A DNA stretch of 64,000 nucleotides, from contig DVGW01000013.1 of NCBI GenBank assembly GCA_018712515.1, positions 1-64,000 of the forward strand, written 5' to 3'. Position 1 is the first letter of the stretch. The number at the start of each line of letters is the position of its first letter. Below the pieces are notes generated by a model. It made no database searches and was not told the origin of the DNA. It worked only from the letters and a program-made list of their open reading frames with translations. Shown here piece after piece: positions 51,225-59,524 of the stretch. This stretch comes from Aphodovivens avicola. GTDB lineage: Bacteria; Actinomycetota; Coriobacteriia; Coriobacteriales; Eggerthellaceae. A program made the position numbers and the translations under genes.

Positions 51225-52217
51225 CTATCTTTTGGGGACGATCGCCGCACGCGCGGGACCGAACGCGGTAGTGCGCGACCACCAGCCCTGCGCCTGCGCG
51301 CTCGACGCGACGCGGCATGCCGACGCGAAGTCGCGGCAGATCACGAACACCGCCGATCCGCTGCCGGACATGAGCGCGTCCACGATGTCGCCTTTCTGCG
51401 CGTACACCCACTCGCGCACATCGACGAGCGCGGGCAGGAGAAGCTCCGAGGCGCACACCAGGTTGTTGCGCAGCGGCACCTCGCTGGCGTGCGTCGCCGT
51501 CAGCGCGCGCTGGCGGTCGGATTCGTCAATCTTTTGCGGGCATTCGTCGAACGCCGCATAGGCCTCTTTGGTCGACACGCCGCCGGCGGGTTTGATGAGC
51601 GCGACGGCATCGCTGCGCGGCGTCAGCACATGATGGAACGTGTCGCCCACGCCGGTCAGGCATGTGCAGCCGCCATGCAGGAAGAACGCGACGTCGGCGC
51701 CCAGCTCGCGCGCCGCCTCCTCGATGCGCGGATCGTCGGCGGCAAGTCCCCACAGATTCGCGGCGCCCACCAGCGCGGCGGCCGCGTCGGACGACCCGCC
51801 GCCCAATCCTGCCTCGGCGGGAATGTGCTTCTCGATGATGATGCGCATCGACTCGTCGACCGCGCGTCCGATCTTATCCGCCAGAAGGCGCACCGCCTTG
51901 GCGGCGATATTCTTCTCCGAGGGAACGTCCAAAGGCTCGATCCCCTTGCAGGGAATGCAGCGGACGTCGAGCTCGAGGCCCTTCTCCACCGCCGGGCCCA
52001 GCTTCATGCGCAAAACGTCGTGCAGCATCAGCGCGTGCATGACGGTCGACGCGTCGTGGTAGTTGTCGGGGCGCTTGTCGCCGATATCCAGGAACAGGTT
52101 CACCTTCGCAGGCGCGATCAGGCGGATCTCCCCCGGCTCGAGCCGGCTGTCCACCGTTTGCGCCATGCGCGCCTGCTCCACCATGTCGACGGCTTTCGAT
52201 TCCATCTGGCTGCTCAT
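51225..52217 (-). CDS. ispE: 4-diphosphocytidyl-2-C-methyl-D-erythritol kinase IspE
   Basis: 330 residues. GHMP kinase of the MEP isoprenoid pathway: RLIAPAKVNLFLDIGDKRPDNYHD (motif 1), HIPAEAGLGGGSSDAAAALVG (motif 2, ATP loop), and DALMSGSGSAVFVIC (motif 3). Provides the isoprenoid carrier lipids also needed for cell-wall synthesis. ATG 52217 lies in an ATGA overlap with tadA. Longer frame to 52265 rejected; a downstream ATG (MESKAVD) is possible. No terminator recognised. Confidence 0.92.
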   Translation of the reverse strand: MSSQMESKAVDMVEQARMAQTVDSRLEPGEIRLIAPAKVNLFLDIGDKRPDNYHDASTVMHALMLHDVLRMKLGPAVEKGLELDVRCIPCKGIEPLDVPSEKNIAAKAVRLLADKIGRAVDESMRIIIEKHIPAEAGLGGGSSDAAAALVGAANLWGLAADDPRIEEAARELGADVAFFLHGGCTCLTGVGDTFHHVLTPRSDAVALIKPAGGVSTKEAYAAFDECPQKIDESDRQRALTATHASEVPLRNNLVCASELLLPALVDVREWVYAQKGDIVDALMSGSGSAVFVICRDFASACRVASSAQAQGWWSRTTAFGPARAAIVPKR

Positions 52218-52705
52218 CGCTTTCTTCTCTTGTTTTTGAAAAACTCCTTCAGCAACGCCGCGCATTCCTCTTCCAGAACGCCCGGCACCGCTTCGAAGGT
52301 GTGGTTCAATCGTTCATCGGCGTTGACGGAATACAGCGTCCCCAGCGCACCGGCTTTCCGGTCGCTGGCGCCGTAGACGCACCGATCGATGCGCGCTTGG
52401 TGCATGAGGCCGGCGCACATGATGCACGGCTCCAGCGTCACGTACACCGTGCAACCGGTGAGCCGCCATGCATCGAGCTCTCGCGCCGCCTGCTTGAGCG
52501 CCAAAAACTCCGCGTGCCCCGCCGGATCGCGGGTGGTCTCGCGCAGGTTGCATGCGCGGGCGATGACGCGCGGCTCGGCGGTGGGGCGGCGCGTGGCGGG
52601 ATCGACCGGAGCGTACACGACGACCGCGCCGATGGGAACCTCGTCCATCTCGGCGGCACGCCGCGCCTCGTCGAGCGCCATGCGCATGTAGTCTTCATCC
52701 GTCAT
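52214..52705 (-). CDS. tadA: tRNA-specific adenosine deaminase TadA
   Basis: 163 residues. Makes inosine at position 34 of tRNA-Arg(ACG). Zinc and catalytic motifs: GHAEFLALKQA (His-Ala-Glu) and TLEPCIMCAG (PCxxC). An insertion of about 10 residues (VDPATRRPTAE) sits between the first strand and the rest. The stop overlaps the ispE start. No Shine-Dalgarno; a TATAAT lies 7 nt before the ATG. Confidence 0.93.
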   Translation of the reverse strand: MTDEDYMRMALDEARRAAEMDEVPIGAVVVYAPVDPATRRPTAEPRVIARACNLRETTRDPAGHAEFLALKQAARELDAWRLTGCTVYVTLEPCIMCAGLMHQARIDRCVYGASDRKAGALGTLYSVNADERLNHTFEAVPGVLEEECAALLKEFFKNKRRKR

Positions 52706-52712
52706 GATCCGT

Positions 52713-52718
52713 ATTATA
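52713..52718 (-). promoter_or_regulatory. -10 box (TATAAT) of tadA, leaderless
   Basis: Perfect TATAAT seven nt upstream of ATG 52705 with no ribosome site, suggesting transcription starts at or next to the start codon. The -35 is weak. Confidence 0.55.
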
Positions 52719-52828
52719 TGGTATCCTGAAGCGGCGTTTTCGCCGTGCGCGCAATCGCTATGCAGACGTTACCTCTCCGGGGAAAACGTCGCGACGACCT
52801 GCGGCAAGCGCGAAACGCCCAAACGTGC

Positions 52829-52916
52829 GGAGGCGTGGCCGAGTGGTCGAAGGCGGCAGTCTTGAAAACTGTTGAGCCGAGAGGTTCCGTGGGTTCGAAT
52901 CCTACCGCCTCCGCCA
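52829..52916 (+). tRNA. tRNA-Ser (TGA), CCA encoded
   Basis: GGAGGCG acceptor with CGCCTCC; variable arm; anticodon TGA in CTTGAAA; T-loop GTTCGAATC; encoded CCA. Its 3' end is duplicated 184 bp further on. Confidence 0.94.
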
Positions 52917-52925
52917 GAAAGAACG

Positions 52926-52950
52926 AACGCCCGAAACCCTCGGGCGTTTT
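52926..52950 (+). terminator. Terminator of tRNA-Ser(TGA)
   Basis: AACGCCCGA / TCGGGCGTT stem, 5-nt loop, then TT. Confidence 0.75.
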
Positions 52951-52965
52951 CTGTTTACGGGGGAA

Positions 52966-53021
52966 GGATTCGAACCGATGAGGTGGAAACGCGTTTAGAA
53001 AACATGCCAGTGGCATGTTTT
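52966..53021. repeat. tRNA-Ser-linked palindromic element, copy B
   Basis: GGATTCGAACCGATG (52966-52980) as in copy A, then AAAACATGCC-AGT-GGCATGTTTT (52999-53021), with outer arms GAAACGC and GCGTTTC. Confidence 0.75.
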
Positions 53022-53079
53022 TAGCGTTTCGCCCGACCGAGCTTGCGAGGGAGGGGTGCGCGTTCGCGAAGCGAAGGCG

Positions 53080-53103
53080 CGAATCCTACCGCCTCCGCCA
53101 GAA
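53080..53103. repeat. Duplicate of the tRNA-Ser(TGA) 3' end (att-like)
   Basis: 24 bp identical to the 3' end of tRNA-Ser(TGA) at 52896-52919 (CGAATCCTACCGCC...CCAGAA), in direct orientation, enclosing 160 bp that hold the terminator and palindromic element B. Confidence 0.85.
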
Positions 53104-53476
53104 CAAACCCCATCGACAAAATGCGCGGTTCTTCCCAAAATGGACCCTCTCAGAGGCTGATTTTGGGAAGAAAGCCGCAAACGTTTGAAACACGCACCTC
53201 AAACCGGGAAGAACACCGCAAAACAACGACAACGGGACATTCGTCATGGGGAGAAGTGCGCATAATATGCGGTTCTTCCCATGGCGATGCCGCGGCGTTG
53301 TCTTGCCCCGTGGCGATGCCGCGGCGTTATCTGGCCTCATTGCGCCGCATCGCGGCTGCACGGCAGCGCTGTCCGGCTGCATCGCGGCAGCATAGCGGCT
53401 GCACCGCTGCAGCGGTCGCGCGCGTTGCGACACCGTCCATCCGTGCTACGAGGGTATTCGCTTTTGCGTCGCGGAG
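53104..53476. repeat. Intergenic hairpin and short tandem repeat region
   Basis: 373 bases without a gene. Hairpin 1: TTCTTCCCAAAAT / ATTTTGGGAAGAA (53129-53141 and 53160-53172), flanked by GCGG/CCGC. Hairpin 2: CATGGGGAGAAG with CTTCCCATG around GCGCATAATATGCGG (53245-53283). A 29-bp direct repeat follows (TGGCGATGCCGCGGCGTT at 53282 and 53311). Confidence 0.65.
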
Positions 53477-53728
53477 CTATTTGTCGCGCTTGAACAGGTC
53501 ACTGGGATCGAACGGCTTGCCGTCGCGCTCGCACTGGAGCTGGTATTTGCGCTGGTTGCAGATGGAGACCGCCTTGCCCTGGTAGATGCCGTAGGTCTTG
53601 AAACCGCAGTTGCCGTAACCGCTGCATGAACGGCACTTGATGTCGGCAAGATCGAATCCGTCGAAGTCCTCCTCGGTCATCTCCCTGATGGCGGTGCGGC
53701 CTTTGGGCACATGTTTGAGGTCAACCAT
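53477..53728 (-). CDS. Small Cys-containing protein
   Basis: 83 residues from ATG 53728, with GGAG before it. Conserved-looking core DIKCRSCSGYGNCGFKTYGIYQ and four or five cysteines (CxxCxxxxxC plus CNQRKYQLQC), suggestive of metal or iron-sulfur binding. Family not recognised. Confidence 0.6.
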   Translation of the reverse strand: MVDLKHVPKGRTAIREMTEEDFDGFDLADIKCRSCSGYGNCGFKTYGIYQGKAVSICNQRKYQLQCERDGKPFDPSDLFKRDK

Positions 53729-53930
53729 GGCAATCTCCTCGCGATTACGCTCGATGAGTTCTCGTCGCCGCCATTGTACCCCACCGCAAGGAAAAGTGGA
53801 CGCATGGCGCGGCGGCATACGCATGCGATGCGCGACGGCACGCGCTCCAAGTGCATGCGCATGCGATGCGCGGCGGCGCTCCGCGTGCGAGTGCGCACGA
53901 TACGCGCAGCGCCCGGCTTCGGACGGCCTT

Positions 53931-55277
53931 CTAACGCTGGTCTATCGGCTTGTAGGGGCGGCTCCCCTTCCGCCATGTTTTGTAGGCGGGACGGATGATC
54001 CGCTTGCCGTTGACGAGCTCCTCGAAGCGATGCGCCGCCCAGCCCGCCATGCGTCCGCAGGCGAACAGCGGGGTGAACAGGTCCTCGGGGATGTCGAGCA
54101 TCGTGTAGACGAAGCCCGAGTACATATCCACGTTGGCGCACATGTCCTTCTTGGTGCCCTTCTCGCGCAAAATGACCTCGGGCGACAGGCGCTCGATCGT
54201 CTCGAGCAGGCGGAACTCTGCCTCGTATTCGGTCCCCTCGGCCATCTTGGCCGCGAATTTCTTGAGGATGACGGCACGCGGATCGGACATGGTGTAGACC
54301 GCATGCCCCATGCCGTACACCAGGCCGGAGCGATCGTAGGCCTCCTTGCGGACGATCTTGGCCAGGTAGTCGGCGACCTCGCCGTCGTTCTCCCAATCGG
54401 AGACGTTCTCCTTGATCTCGCGCTGCATCGCGCGCACCTGGTGGTTGGCGCCGCCGTGCTTGCGACCCTTCAGCGAGCCGATCGCCGCCGCGTACGCCGA
54501 ATACGGATCGGTGTCGGCGGTGGTGAGCACGCGTGTGGTGAACGTCGAATTGTTGCCGCCGCCATGCTCGGCGTGCAGGCACAGCATGATGTCGAGCATG
54601 CGCGCCTCCTCGTGGGTGAACTGGCGGTCGGGGCGCAGCATCGACAGGATGGTCTCAGCGGTGGACTGCCCCGGGATGAAGCGGTGCATGATCATCGACT
54701 CGTTGTGGAACTGCGCGCGCATCGCGTAGTACGCGAGCACCATGATGCGCGGCAAGCGCGAGATCAGCGAGATCGCCGTATCGATCTCGTGGACGATGTC
54801 GCGATCCTCCGCGTGCTCGTCGTAGGAGTAGAGCAGCAGCACCGAGCGCGCTAGCGCGTTCATGATGTCGTGGGGCGTCGCGCGCATGATGGACGAGGCG
54901 GTGAAGCCGTCGGGCAGCTCACGCTGCGAGTCGAGCACCGAGATGAAGCGGTCCAGCTGGTCTTTGGTCGGCAGATCGCCCATCAGCAGCAGATAGGCTA
55001 TCTCCTCGTAGTTGAAGCGGCGGTCGGCATCGTCGACGCTCAGCAGGTCGCCGATCTCGTAACCGCGCAGACGCAGCGAGCCTTTGTCCGCCAGCTTCTC
55101 GTTGTCGGAGATGACGTAACCGTGGACGTTGGCGATGCCGGTGATGCCGGCGACGACGCCCGTGCCGTCGGCGTTGCGCAGCCCGCGTTTGACGTCGTAT
55201 TTCTCGTAGAGCTCCGGATCGATGGCGTTGATGGAGCGGAAGTGCTCGTAGAGCGCGAGTTTCTTCTCGTCGGCCAT
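53931..55277 (-). CDS. gltA: Citrate synthase
   Basis: 448 residues. Citrate/2-methylcitrate synthase family; condenses oxaloacetate with acetyl-CoA at the entry of the TCA cycle. Catalytic His in LCLHAEHGGGNNSTF, His in YGMGHAVYT, and Asp in MCANVDMYSGFVY. The large domain arrangement is typical of the bacterial type II-like enzymes. Single gene; 2-methylcitrate activity cannot be excluded. Confidence 0.9.
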   Translation of the reverse strand: MADEKKLALYEHFRSINAIDPELYEKYDVKRGLRNADGTGVVAGITGIANVHGYVISDNEKLADKGSLRLRGYEIGDLLSVDDADRRFNYEEIAYLLLMGDLPTKDQLDRFISVLDSQRELPDGFTASSIMRATPHDIMNALARSVLLLYSYDEHAEDRDIVHEIDTAISLISRLPRIMVLAYYAMRAQFHNESMIMHRFIPGQSTAETILSMLRPDRQFTHEEARMLDIMLCLHAEHGGGNNSTFTTRVLTTADTDPYSAYAAAIGSLKGRKHGGANHQVRAMQREIKENVSDWENDGEVADYLAKIVRKEAYDRSGLVYGMGHAVYTMSDPRAVILKKFAAKMAEGTEYEAEFRLLETIERLSPEVILREKGTKKDMCANVDMYSGFVYTMLDIPEDLFTPLFACGRMAGWAAHRFEELVNGKRIIRPAYKTWRKGSRPYKPIDQR

Positions 55278-55535
55278 GGCTCACCTTCCTGCTTGAATCG
55301 CCCGGCAGCGCCGGGCGGCGCGCGGGGAACGCGGGATCCGCGATCGCGCGGCGGAGGTGCGGCGATCGCTTCGTTTTCTTTCGACAATGATACCGTTCGA
55401 ATGCTTCCGTTCGATGAACGATACGGCAACAGGTGCGCTTCGTGCGGAGGAAGCGCACCTGCGCAAGCCTGCCTGCGGCGCGGCGAGGGCGGCGCCGCAG
55501 GAGGAGGCGTATTGGAAAAAGAGGGAAATTACCCC

Positions 55536-55564
55536 TTGCGCACCTGTTAGCGCTGGGGTATTAT
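55536..55564 (+). promoter_or_regulatory. Promoter of tRNA-Leu(CAG)
   Basis: TTGCGC, 17-bp spacer, TATTAT. Confidence 0.7.
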
Positions 55565-55597
55565 TACAAATCGCTTCTGATGAAGCGTAACGGATTG

Positions 55598-55684
55598 CGG
55601 GCGTGGCGGAATTGGCAGACGCGTACGGTTCAGGTCCGTATGGGGGCAACCCCATGGAGGTTCAAGTCCTCTCGCCCGCACCAT
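55598..55684 (+). tRNA. tRNA-Leu (CAG), CCA encoded
   Basis: GCGGGCG acceptor with CGCCCGC; variable arm (ATGGGGGCAACCCCAT); anticodon CAG in TTCAGGT; T-loop GTTCAAGTC; encoded CCA. Confidence 0.95.
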
Positions 55685-55698
55685 TTGAAACTCGGAGC

Positions 55699-55722
55699 CT
55701 CGGCAGTCGCCGAGGTTTTTTC
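55699..55722 (+). terminator. Terminator of tRNA-Leu(CAG)
   Basis: CCTCGGC / GCCGAGG stem, AGTC loop, then TTTTTT. Confidence 0.9.
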
Positions 55723-55921
55723 TTTTGCGTGCGCGACCCGCGCTGCACGCCGACCGCATCCGCGCGCCCTTCGTGCGACCGCTCCGCGCCTATCGCGTGG
55801 GCGCCCCGCCCGCATAGGCCCCTCCCCACAATCGTTACGCGCCCCGATGCAATCGATCCGCCCATCCCCCGCCGTCGCGTGAGACAATAGAAGGTGGCAA
55901 CACCGCGAGGGAGGAGTGCGC

Positions 55922-56809
55922 ATGAACACCGATAAACTCGTGCATCGTCCACCGTACGATATGAGCTGCCCGGTCCTACAGGTGACCCGCGGTTGCTCGC
56001 ATGGCAAATGCCGGTTCTGTGACATCCAGGAGGGCAAGAGGTTCAGCGTCGTCCCCTTCGAGGAGATCGTCGAGGACATCGAGGAGATCGCCAAATCCGC
56101 CACGCAGCTGACCAGGCGCATCTACCTTGCCGGCGGAAACCCCTTCATCCTGCCCAACGACCATCTCATCAAGATCTTCGACGCGGTCGAGGAGCGCATC
56201 CCCACCGTCAACAGCTACGGCGGCTTCGCGCGCATCACCGATTTCGCGAAGAAGACCGACGAGGAGCTCGCCGAGCTGGCCGCGCGCGGCGTCACCGACA
56301 TCACGATCGGCGCAGAAAGCGGCTGGGACGAGCTGCTCGAGTTCATGGAAAAGGGTCAGACGAGCCAGGATCTCATCGAACAGGGAAAACGTCTGCACGC
56401 CGCCGGCATCCGCTACACGTTCTTCTACCTGGCAGGGCTCGCCGGCGCGGGCAAGGGCCAGCAAAACGCGCTCGAATCGGCGCGCGTGTTCAGCGAGGCG
56501 GAACCCGACCGCATCCTGATCGTCACGCTGACGCCCGCGAAGAACTGGCCGCTGGCCGAGGACATCGCGTCCGGCGCGTGGGTTCCCTACGGCGAACGCG
56601 AGGCGGCGGAGGAGATCCGCACGTTCATCGCCAACCTCACCTGCCACACCAACATCATCGCGTCGCATGACTCGGACGTCATCCGTTTCGATGGCGGCAT
56701 CCCCCAGAACCAGCAGGGCATGATCGAGCTGATGGACAACTACATCCCCAAGATCAACGAGGACGCGGCGCGGCGTTTCCGCAACCTCATCCACAAGGCG
56801 ACGTTCTAA
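55922..56809 (+). CDS. Radical SAM protein
   Basis: 295 residues from ATG 55922 (GGAGG upstream). Radical SAM core with CSHGKCRFCDI (C-x4-C-x2-C, unlike the common CxxxCxxC), binding a 4Fe-4S cluster, then LAGGNPFIL (GGE-like) and GAESGWDELLEFMEKG. Resembles the oxidoreductase/coproporphyrinogen-III-oxidase-like radical SAM family with a C-x4-C-x2-C site; product unknown. Monocistronic. Confidence 0.8.
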   Translation: MNTDKLVHRPPYDMSCPVLQVTRGCSHGKCRFCDIQEGKRFSVVPFEEIVEDIEEIAKSATQLTRRIYLAGGNPFILPNDHLIKIFDAVEERIPTVNSYGGFARITDFAKKTDEELAELAARGVTDITIGAESGWDELLEFMEKGQTSQDLIEQGKRLHAAGIRYTFFYLAGLAGAGKGQQNALESARVFSEAEPDRILIVTLTPAKNWPLAEDIASGAWVPYGEREAAEEIRTFIANLTCHTNIIASHDSDVIRFDGGIPQNQQGMIELMDNYIPKINEDAARRFRNLIHKATF

Positions 56810-56920
56810 GCCGGTCGAAAACGCACTCGCGAGACACGCGCCCCCGCTGTCTGGCAACTGGACTGCGGGGGCGCTTCGTGTCGGAGGGCTTTATATGGGA
56901 TGCAGACCGGCGCGCGGCGA

Positions 56921-57364
56921 CTAGGCGGCGGGCTCCAGCGGATAGGCGCCCCCGCGAACACGGAAGAAGTTGATGGCGAACAGGACTCCCGCCAAAGCGA
57001 GGGCGGTGCCAAGGCCCGTGTAGAACACGGCGATGAACACGTCGGGCAGCAGATGGAGCGAGCGGATCGCGATGCCGCCGGTCATCATTACGGCCATGAT
57101 CGCGAACGAACGCCTGTCGAAAAACTTGACGAACAGCTGGCGCTCGTCACCGTAACCGGCGATGCGCTTGGTGTGCTTGACGGTCAGCTTGTGGAACGCC
57201 ATGAACCAGAACACAACGCCGACGACGATCGAGAGCGCGATGTTCAGGACGCTCACATAGCCAAGAGCGTATTCTTCGAGGCCGATGTGGGCGATGTTCG
57301 CGCCCGCGGCAAACCACACCGCAGCGGCGATGATCAGCAACGTGAGATTCTTCACCTTGAACAC
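56921..57364 (-). CDS. Four-helix membrane protein under TetR control
   Basis: 147 residues from GTG 57364 (GGAGGG upstream). Four membrane helices (about 8-25, 35-55, 83-100 and 105-128) and a DERQLF cytoplasmic loop. Unknown family. The two operator copies just upstream link it to the divergent TetR regulator. Confidence 0.7.
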   Translation of the reverse strand: MFKVKNLTLLIIAAAVWFAAGANIAHIGLEEYALGYVSVLNIALSIVVGVVFWFMAFHKLTVKHTKRIAGYGDERQLFVKFFDRRSFAIMAVMMTGGIAIRSLHLLPDVFIAVFYTGLGTALALAGVLFAINFFRVRGGAYPLEPAA

Positions 57365-57386
57365 GGCGCCATCCCTCCTCTATCAT

Positions 57387-57416
57387 GTGAACGATGTTCA
57401 TGTGAACACCGTTCAT
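57387..57416. promoter_or_regulatory. Tandem operator copies for the TetR regulator
   Basis: GTGAACGATGTTCAT and GTGAACACCGTTCAT lie end to end; each is an imperfect GTGAAC-N3-GTTCAT palindrome. They precede the membrane-protein start and lie 295 bp from the TetR gene. The remaining gap (57417-57711) has short direct repeats (GCGAGACCGCTCGAC at 57642 and 57660) and no gene. Confidence 0.65.
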
Positions 57417-57711
57417 GCTAGGCAAGAGGCAAGCGGGCGGCAAGCGAAACGCCCCGTTTGCAGCGCTTTCGGCCGAAGAGCATGAACACTCCACGCGATT
57501 GTTCAGGAAGAATCGGCGGTGGAGCACGACACCGCGATGCTCGGAAAAGAGCGGCAAGCTGCGGAGTCTGGGGTGCAGGGCATGGGTGCAGGGCATGGGA
57601 TGCAGAACGTGACCTCGGACTGCAGCGAAGTACGCGACCACGCGAGACCGCTCGACAGTGCGAGACCGCTCGACCGCACCGCGCAACACAGCCTCGCCGC
57701 AAGGAGGATCT

Positions 57712-58287
57712 ATGGCAAGCAAACCGTCCATCAGCCGCCAGGCCATCCTCGACGCGGCTTATCGCCAGGCCCAGCGCGAGGGCATCGCCTCGCTGAGCAT
57801 CCGCGGCATCGCGGCGGACTGCGGGGTGGCCATCGGCAGCATCTACAACCACTTTCCCGACAAAGCGTCCCTGGTCACCGAAGTGATCGGTCGCTTTTGG
57901 GAGCAGGCGGCGCGCGGCGAGGAGGGGCGCTCCTGCTTCCGCTACCGTCCGGGGCAGAACCTCGTCGCGTTTTGCAAGCAGGTCGCCGCTGGACTGGAGG
58001 AGGCACTTGCGGAGTTCCGCTCCGACTGGCTTGCGGAGATCGCGTCCCTGGACACGCGCACGCTGCAGCGCGGGCATGCCGCCGAGCAAGAGTGCTTCCG
58101 CCACATCGAGCAGGGATTCCAGATCGCCATCGCCAACGATCCCTCAATCGACCCGCGCGCGATCGAGACGATCGGGACGGAAGCGCTCGCGCACTTTATC
58201 TGGTCGAACATGCTCCAATCCCTCAAGGAGGGCGACTGCGAATGCGCAACCCTGACGACGATCCTCCGCCGCGCGCTCTACCGCTAG
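57712..58287 (+). CDS. TetR-family transcriptional regulator
   Basis: 191 residues. N-terminal HTH: AILDAAYRQAQREGIASLSIRGIAADCGVAIGSIYNHFPDKASLVTEVI, with the typical GSIYNHFPDK recognition helix. The C-terminal ligand-binding domain has no recognised subfamily. AAGGAGG four nt before the ATG. Probably represses the membrane protein through the tandem operators. Confidence 0.9.
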   Translation: MASKPSISRQAILDAAYRQAQREGIASLSIRGIAADCGVAIGSIYNHFPDKASLVTEVIGRFWEQAARGEEGRSCFRYRPGQNLVAFCKQVAAGLEEALAEFRSDWLAEIASLDTRTLQRGHAAEQECFRHIEQGFQIAIANDPSIDPRAIETIGTEALAHFIWSNMLQSLKEGDCECATLTTILRRALYR

Positions 58288-58517
58288 CGGACAGAGTCAA
58301 TCGCTCCCTGACGCCAGCAGCAAAAGGCAACCGCGCTCTGGCGCTTGCAGAGAGACGCAATCACCCACCCCCGTTTGCGGGAAATCAGGGCGATTCGCGC
58401 TAAATCGATATTATGGGCTTGTCTTATTTTTGGCGTTCTACCTGGCGTTTCACATTATTCACGCAGGTAAAAAATCTGACCCGAAATGGCGATTTAGCGC
58501 GCCGGGGCAATAAAAAA
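58288..58517. other. Intergenic region before the pst operon terminator
   Basis: About 230 bases with no gene. AT-rich middle part (58400-58470). Nothing recognised apart from the terminator at its right end. Confidence 0.45.
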
Positions 58518-58544
58518 CGCCCGCCGATGGAGGATCGGCGGGCG
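58511..58544 (-). terminator. Terminator of the pst operon
   Basis: CGCCCGCCGAT / ATCGGCGGGCG perfect 11-pair stem (58518-58544), then TTTTTTA on the minus strand, 66 nt after the pstA stop. Confidence 0.9.
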
Positions 58545-58609
58545 CAGGGAAGGCTGGACGACAGGCGCAGGGCGGTCCGGACCGCAAAGCGCTCCGGACC
58601 GTCGGGATC

Positions 58610-59524
58610 CTACTCCGGCGACACCTTCTTGGACGCCATGCGGCCGAAGAAGCGCGCCAGCAGGTTGAACAGCAGGATGCACACCATCAGCACGGCGGCG
58701 GTGCCGTTGGACACCATCTCCAGGTCGGGCACGACGCCTTCGGAGTTGATCTTCCAGATGTGCACGGCCAGCGTCTCGGCGGGACGGAAGATGTTCCACG
58801 GGCACGACGGGCTGGACAGGTCGAAGTTGGTGAAGTCCAGCGAAGGCGCGGACTGGCCGGCGGTGTAGATCAAGGCCGCCGCCTCGCCGAACACGCGGCC
58901 GGCCGACAGGATGACGCCGGTGATGATGGCGGGCAGCGCGGCGGGCATCAGCACGTGGATCGTCGTCTCCCAGCGGCTGGCTCCCAGCGCCAGACCGCCT
59001 TCGCGCTGGTCGTCGGGGATGGCCTCGAGCGCCTGCTGGATGACGCGCACCAGGATGGGCAGGTTGAACATCGTCAGCGCCAGCGCGCCGGAGATGATCG
59101 AGAAGCCCCAGCCCATCTGCAGCACGAAGAACAGGAAGCCGAACAGGCCGACCACGATGGAGGGCAGCGAGGAGAGCGCCTCGATGACCGTCTTCACCGC
59201 GTTGGTGATCTTGTTGACGGGCGCGTACTCCGAAAGGTAGATCGCCGCGCCGAGCGAGATCGGCACCGAAATCACCAGGGTCAGGATCAGCAGGTAGAAC
59301 GAGTTGAACAACTCGGGGCCGATGCCGCCGCCCGCCTTGAACTGCTCGGGATCGCCGGTGAGGAAGTTGATGTCGACCAGCTTCCCGAAGCCGTTGATGA
59401 GGATGTACGCGATGATGGCGACCAGAACCACGCAGATGAAGCCGACGATGAGGGTGAGCACGCCCGTGGCGACGTCGTTCTGGGCGGCGATGCGCTTCGC
59501 GTACGCCTTTTCGTCCTTAGCCAT
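58610..59524 (-). CDS. pstA: Phosphate ABC transporter permease PstA
   Basis: 304 residues, six membrane helices. Binding-protein-dependent transport signature EGGLALGASRWETTIHVLMPAALPAIITG (EAA loop) and ISLGAAIYLSEYA. Forms the inner-membrane pore with PstC; overlaps its 3' end by 8 nt. Terminal gene of the phosphate operon. Confidence 0.95.
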   Translation of the reverse strand: MAKDEKAYAKRIAAQNDVATGVLTLIVGFICVVLVAIIAYILINGFGKLVDINFLTGDPEQFKAGGGIGPELFNSFYLLILTLVISVPISLGAAIYLSEYAPVNKITNAVKTVIEALSSLPSIVVGLFGFLFFVLQMGWGFSIISGALALTMFNLPILVRVIQQALEAIPDDQREGGLALGASRWETTIHVLMPAALPAIITGVILSAGRVFGEAAALIYTAGQSAPSLDFTNFDLSSPSCPWNIFRPAETLAVHIWKINSEGVVPDLEMVSNGTAAVLMVCILLFNLLARFFGRMASKKVSPE

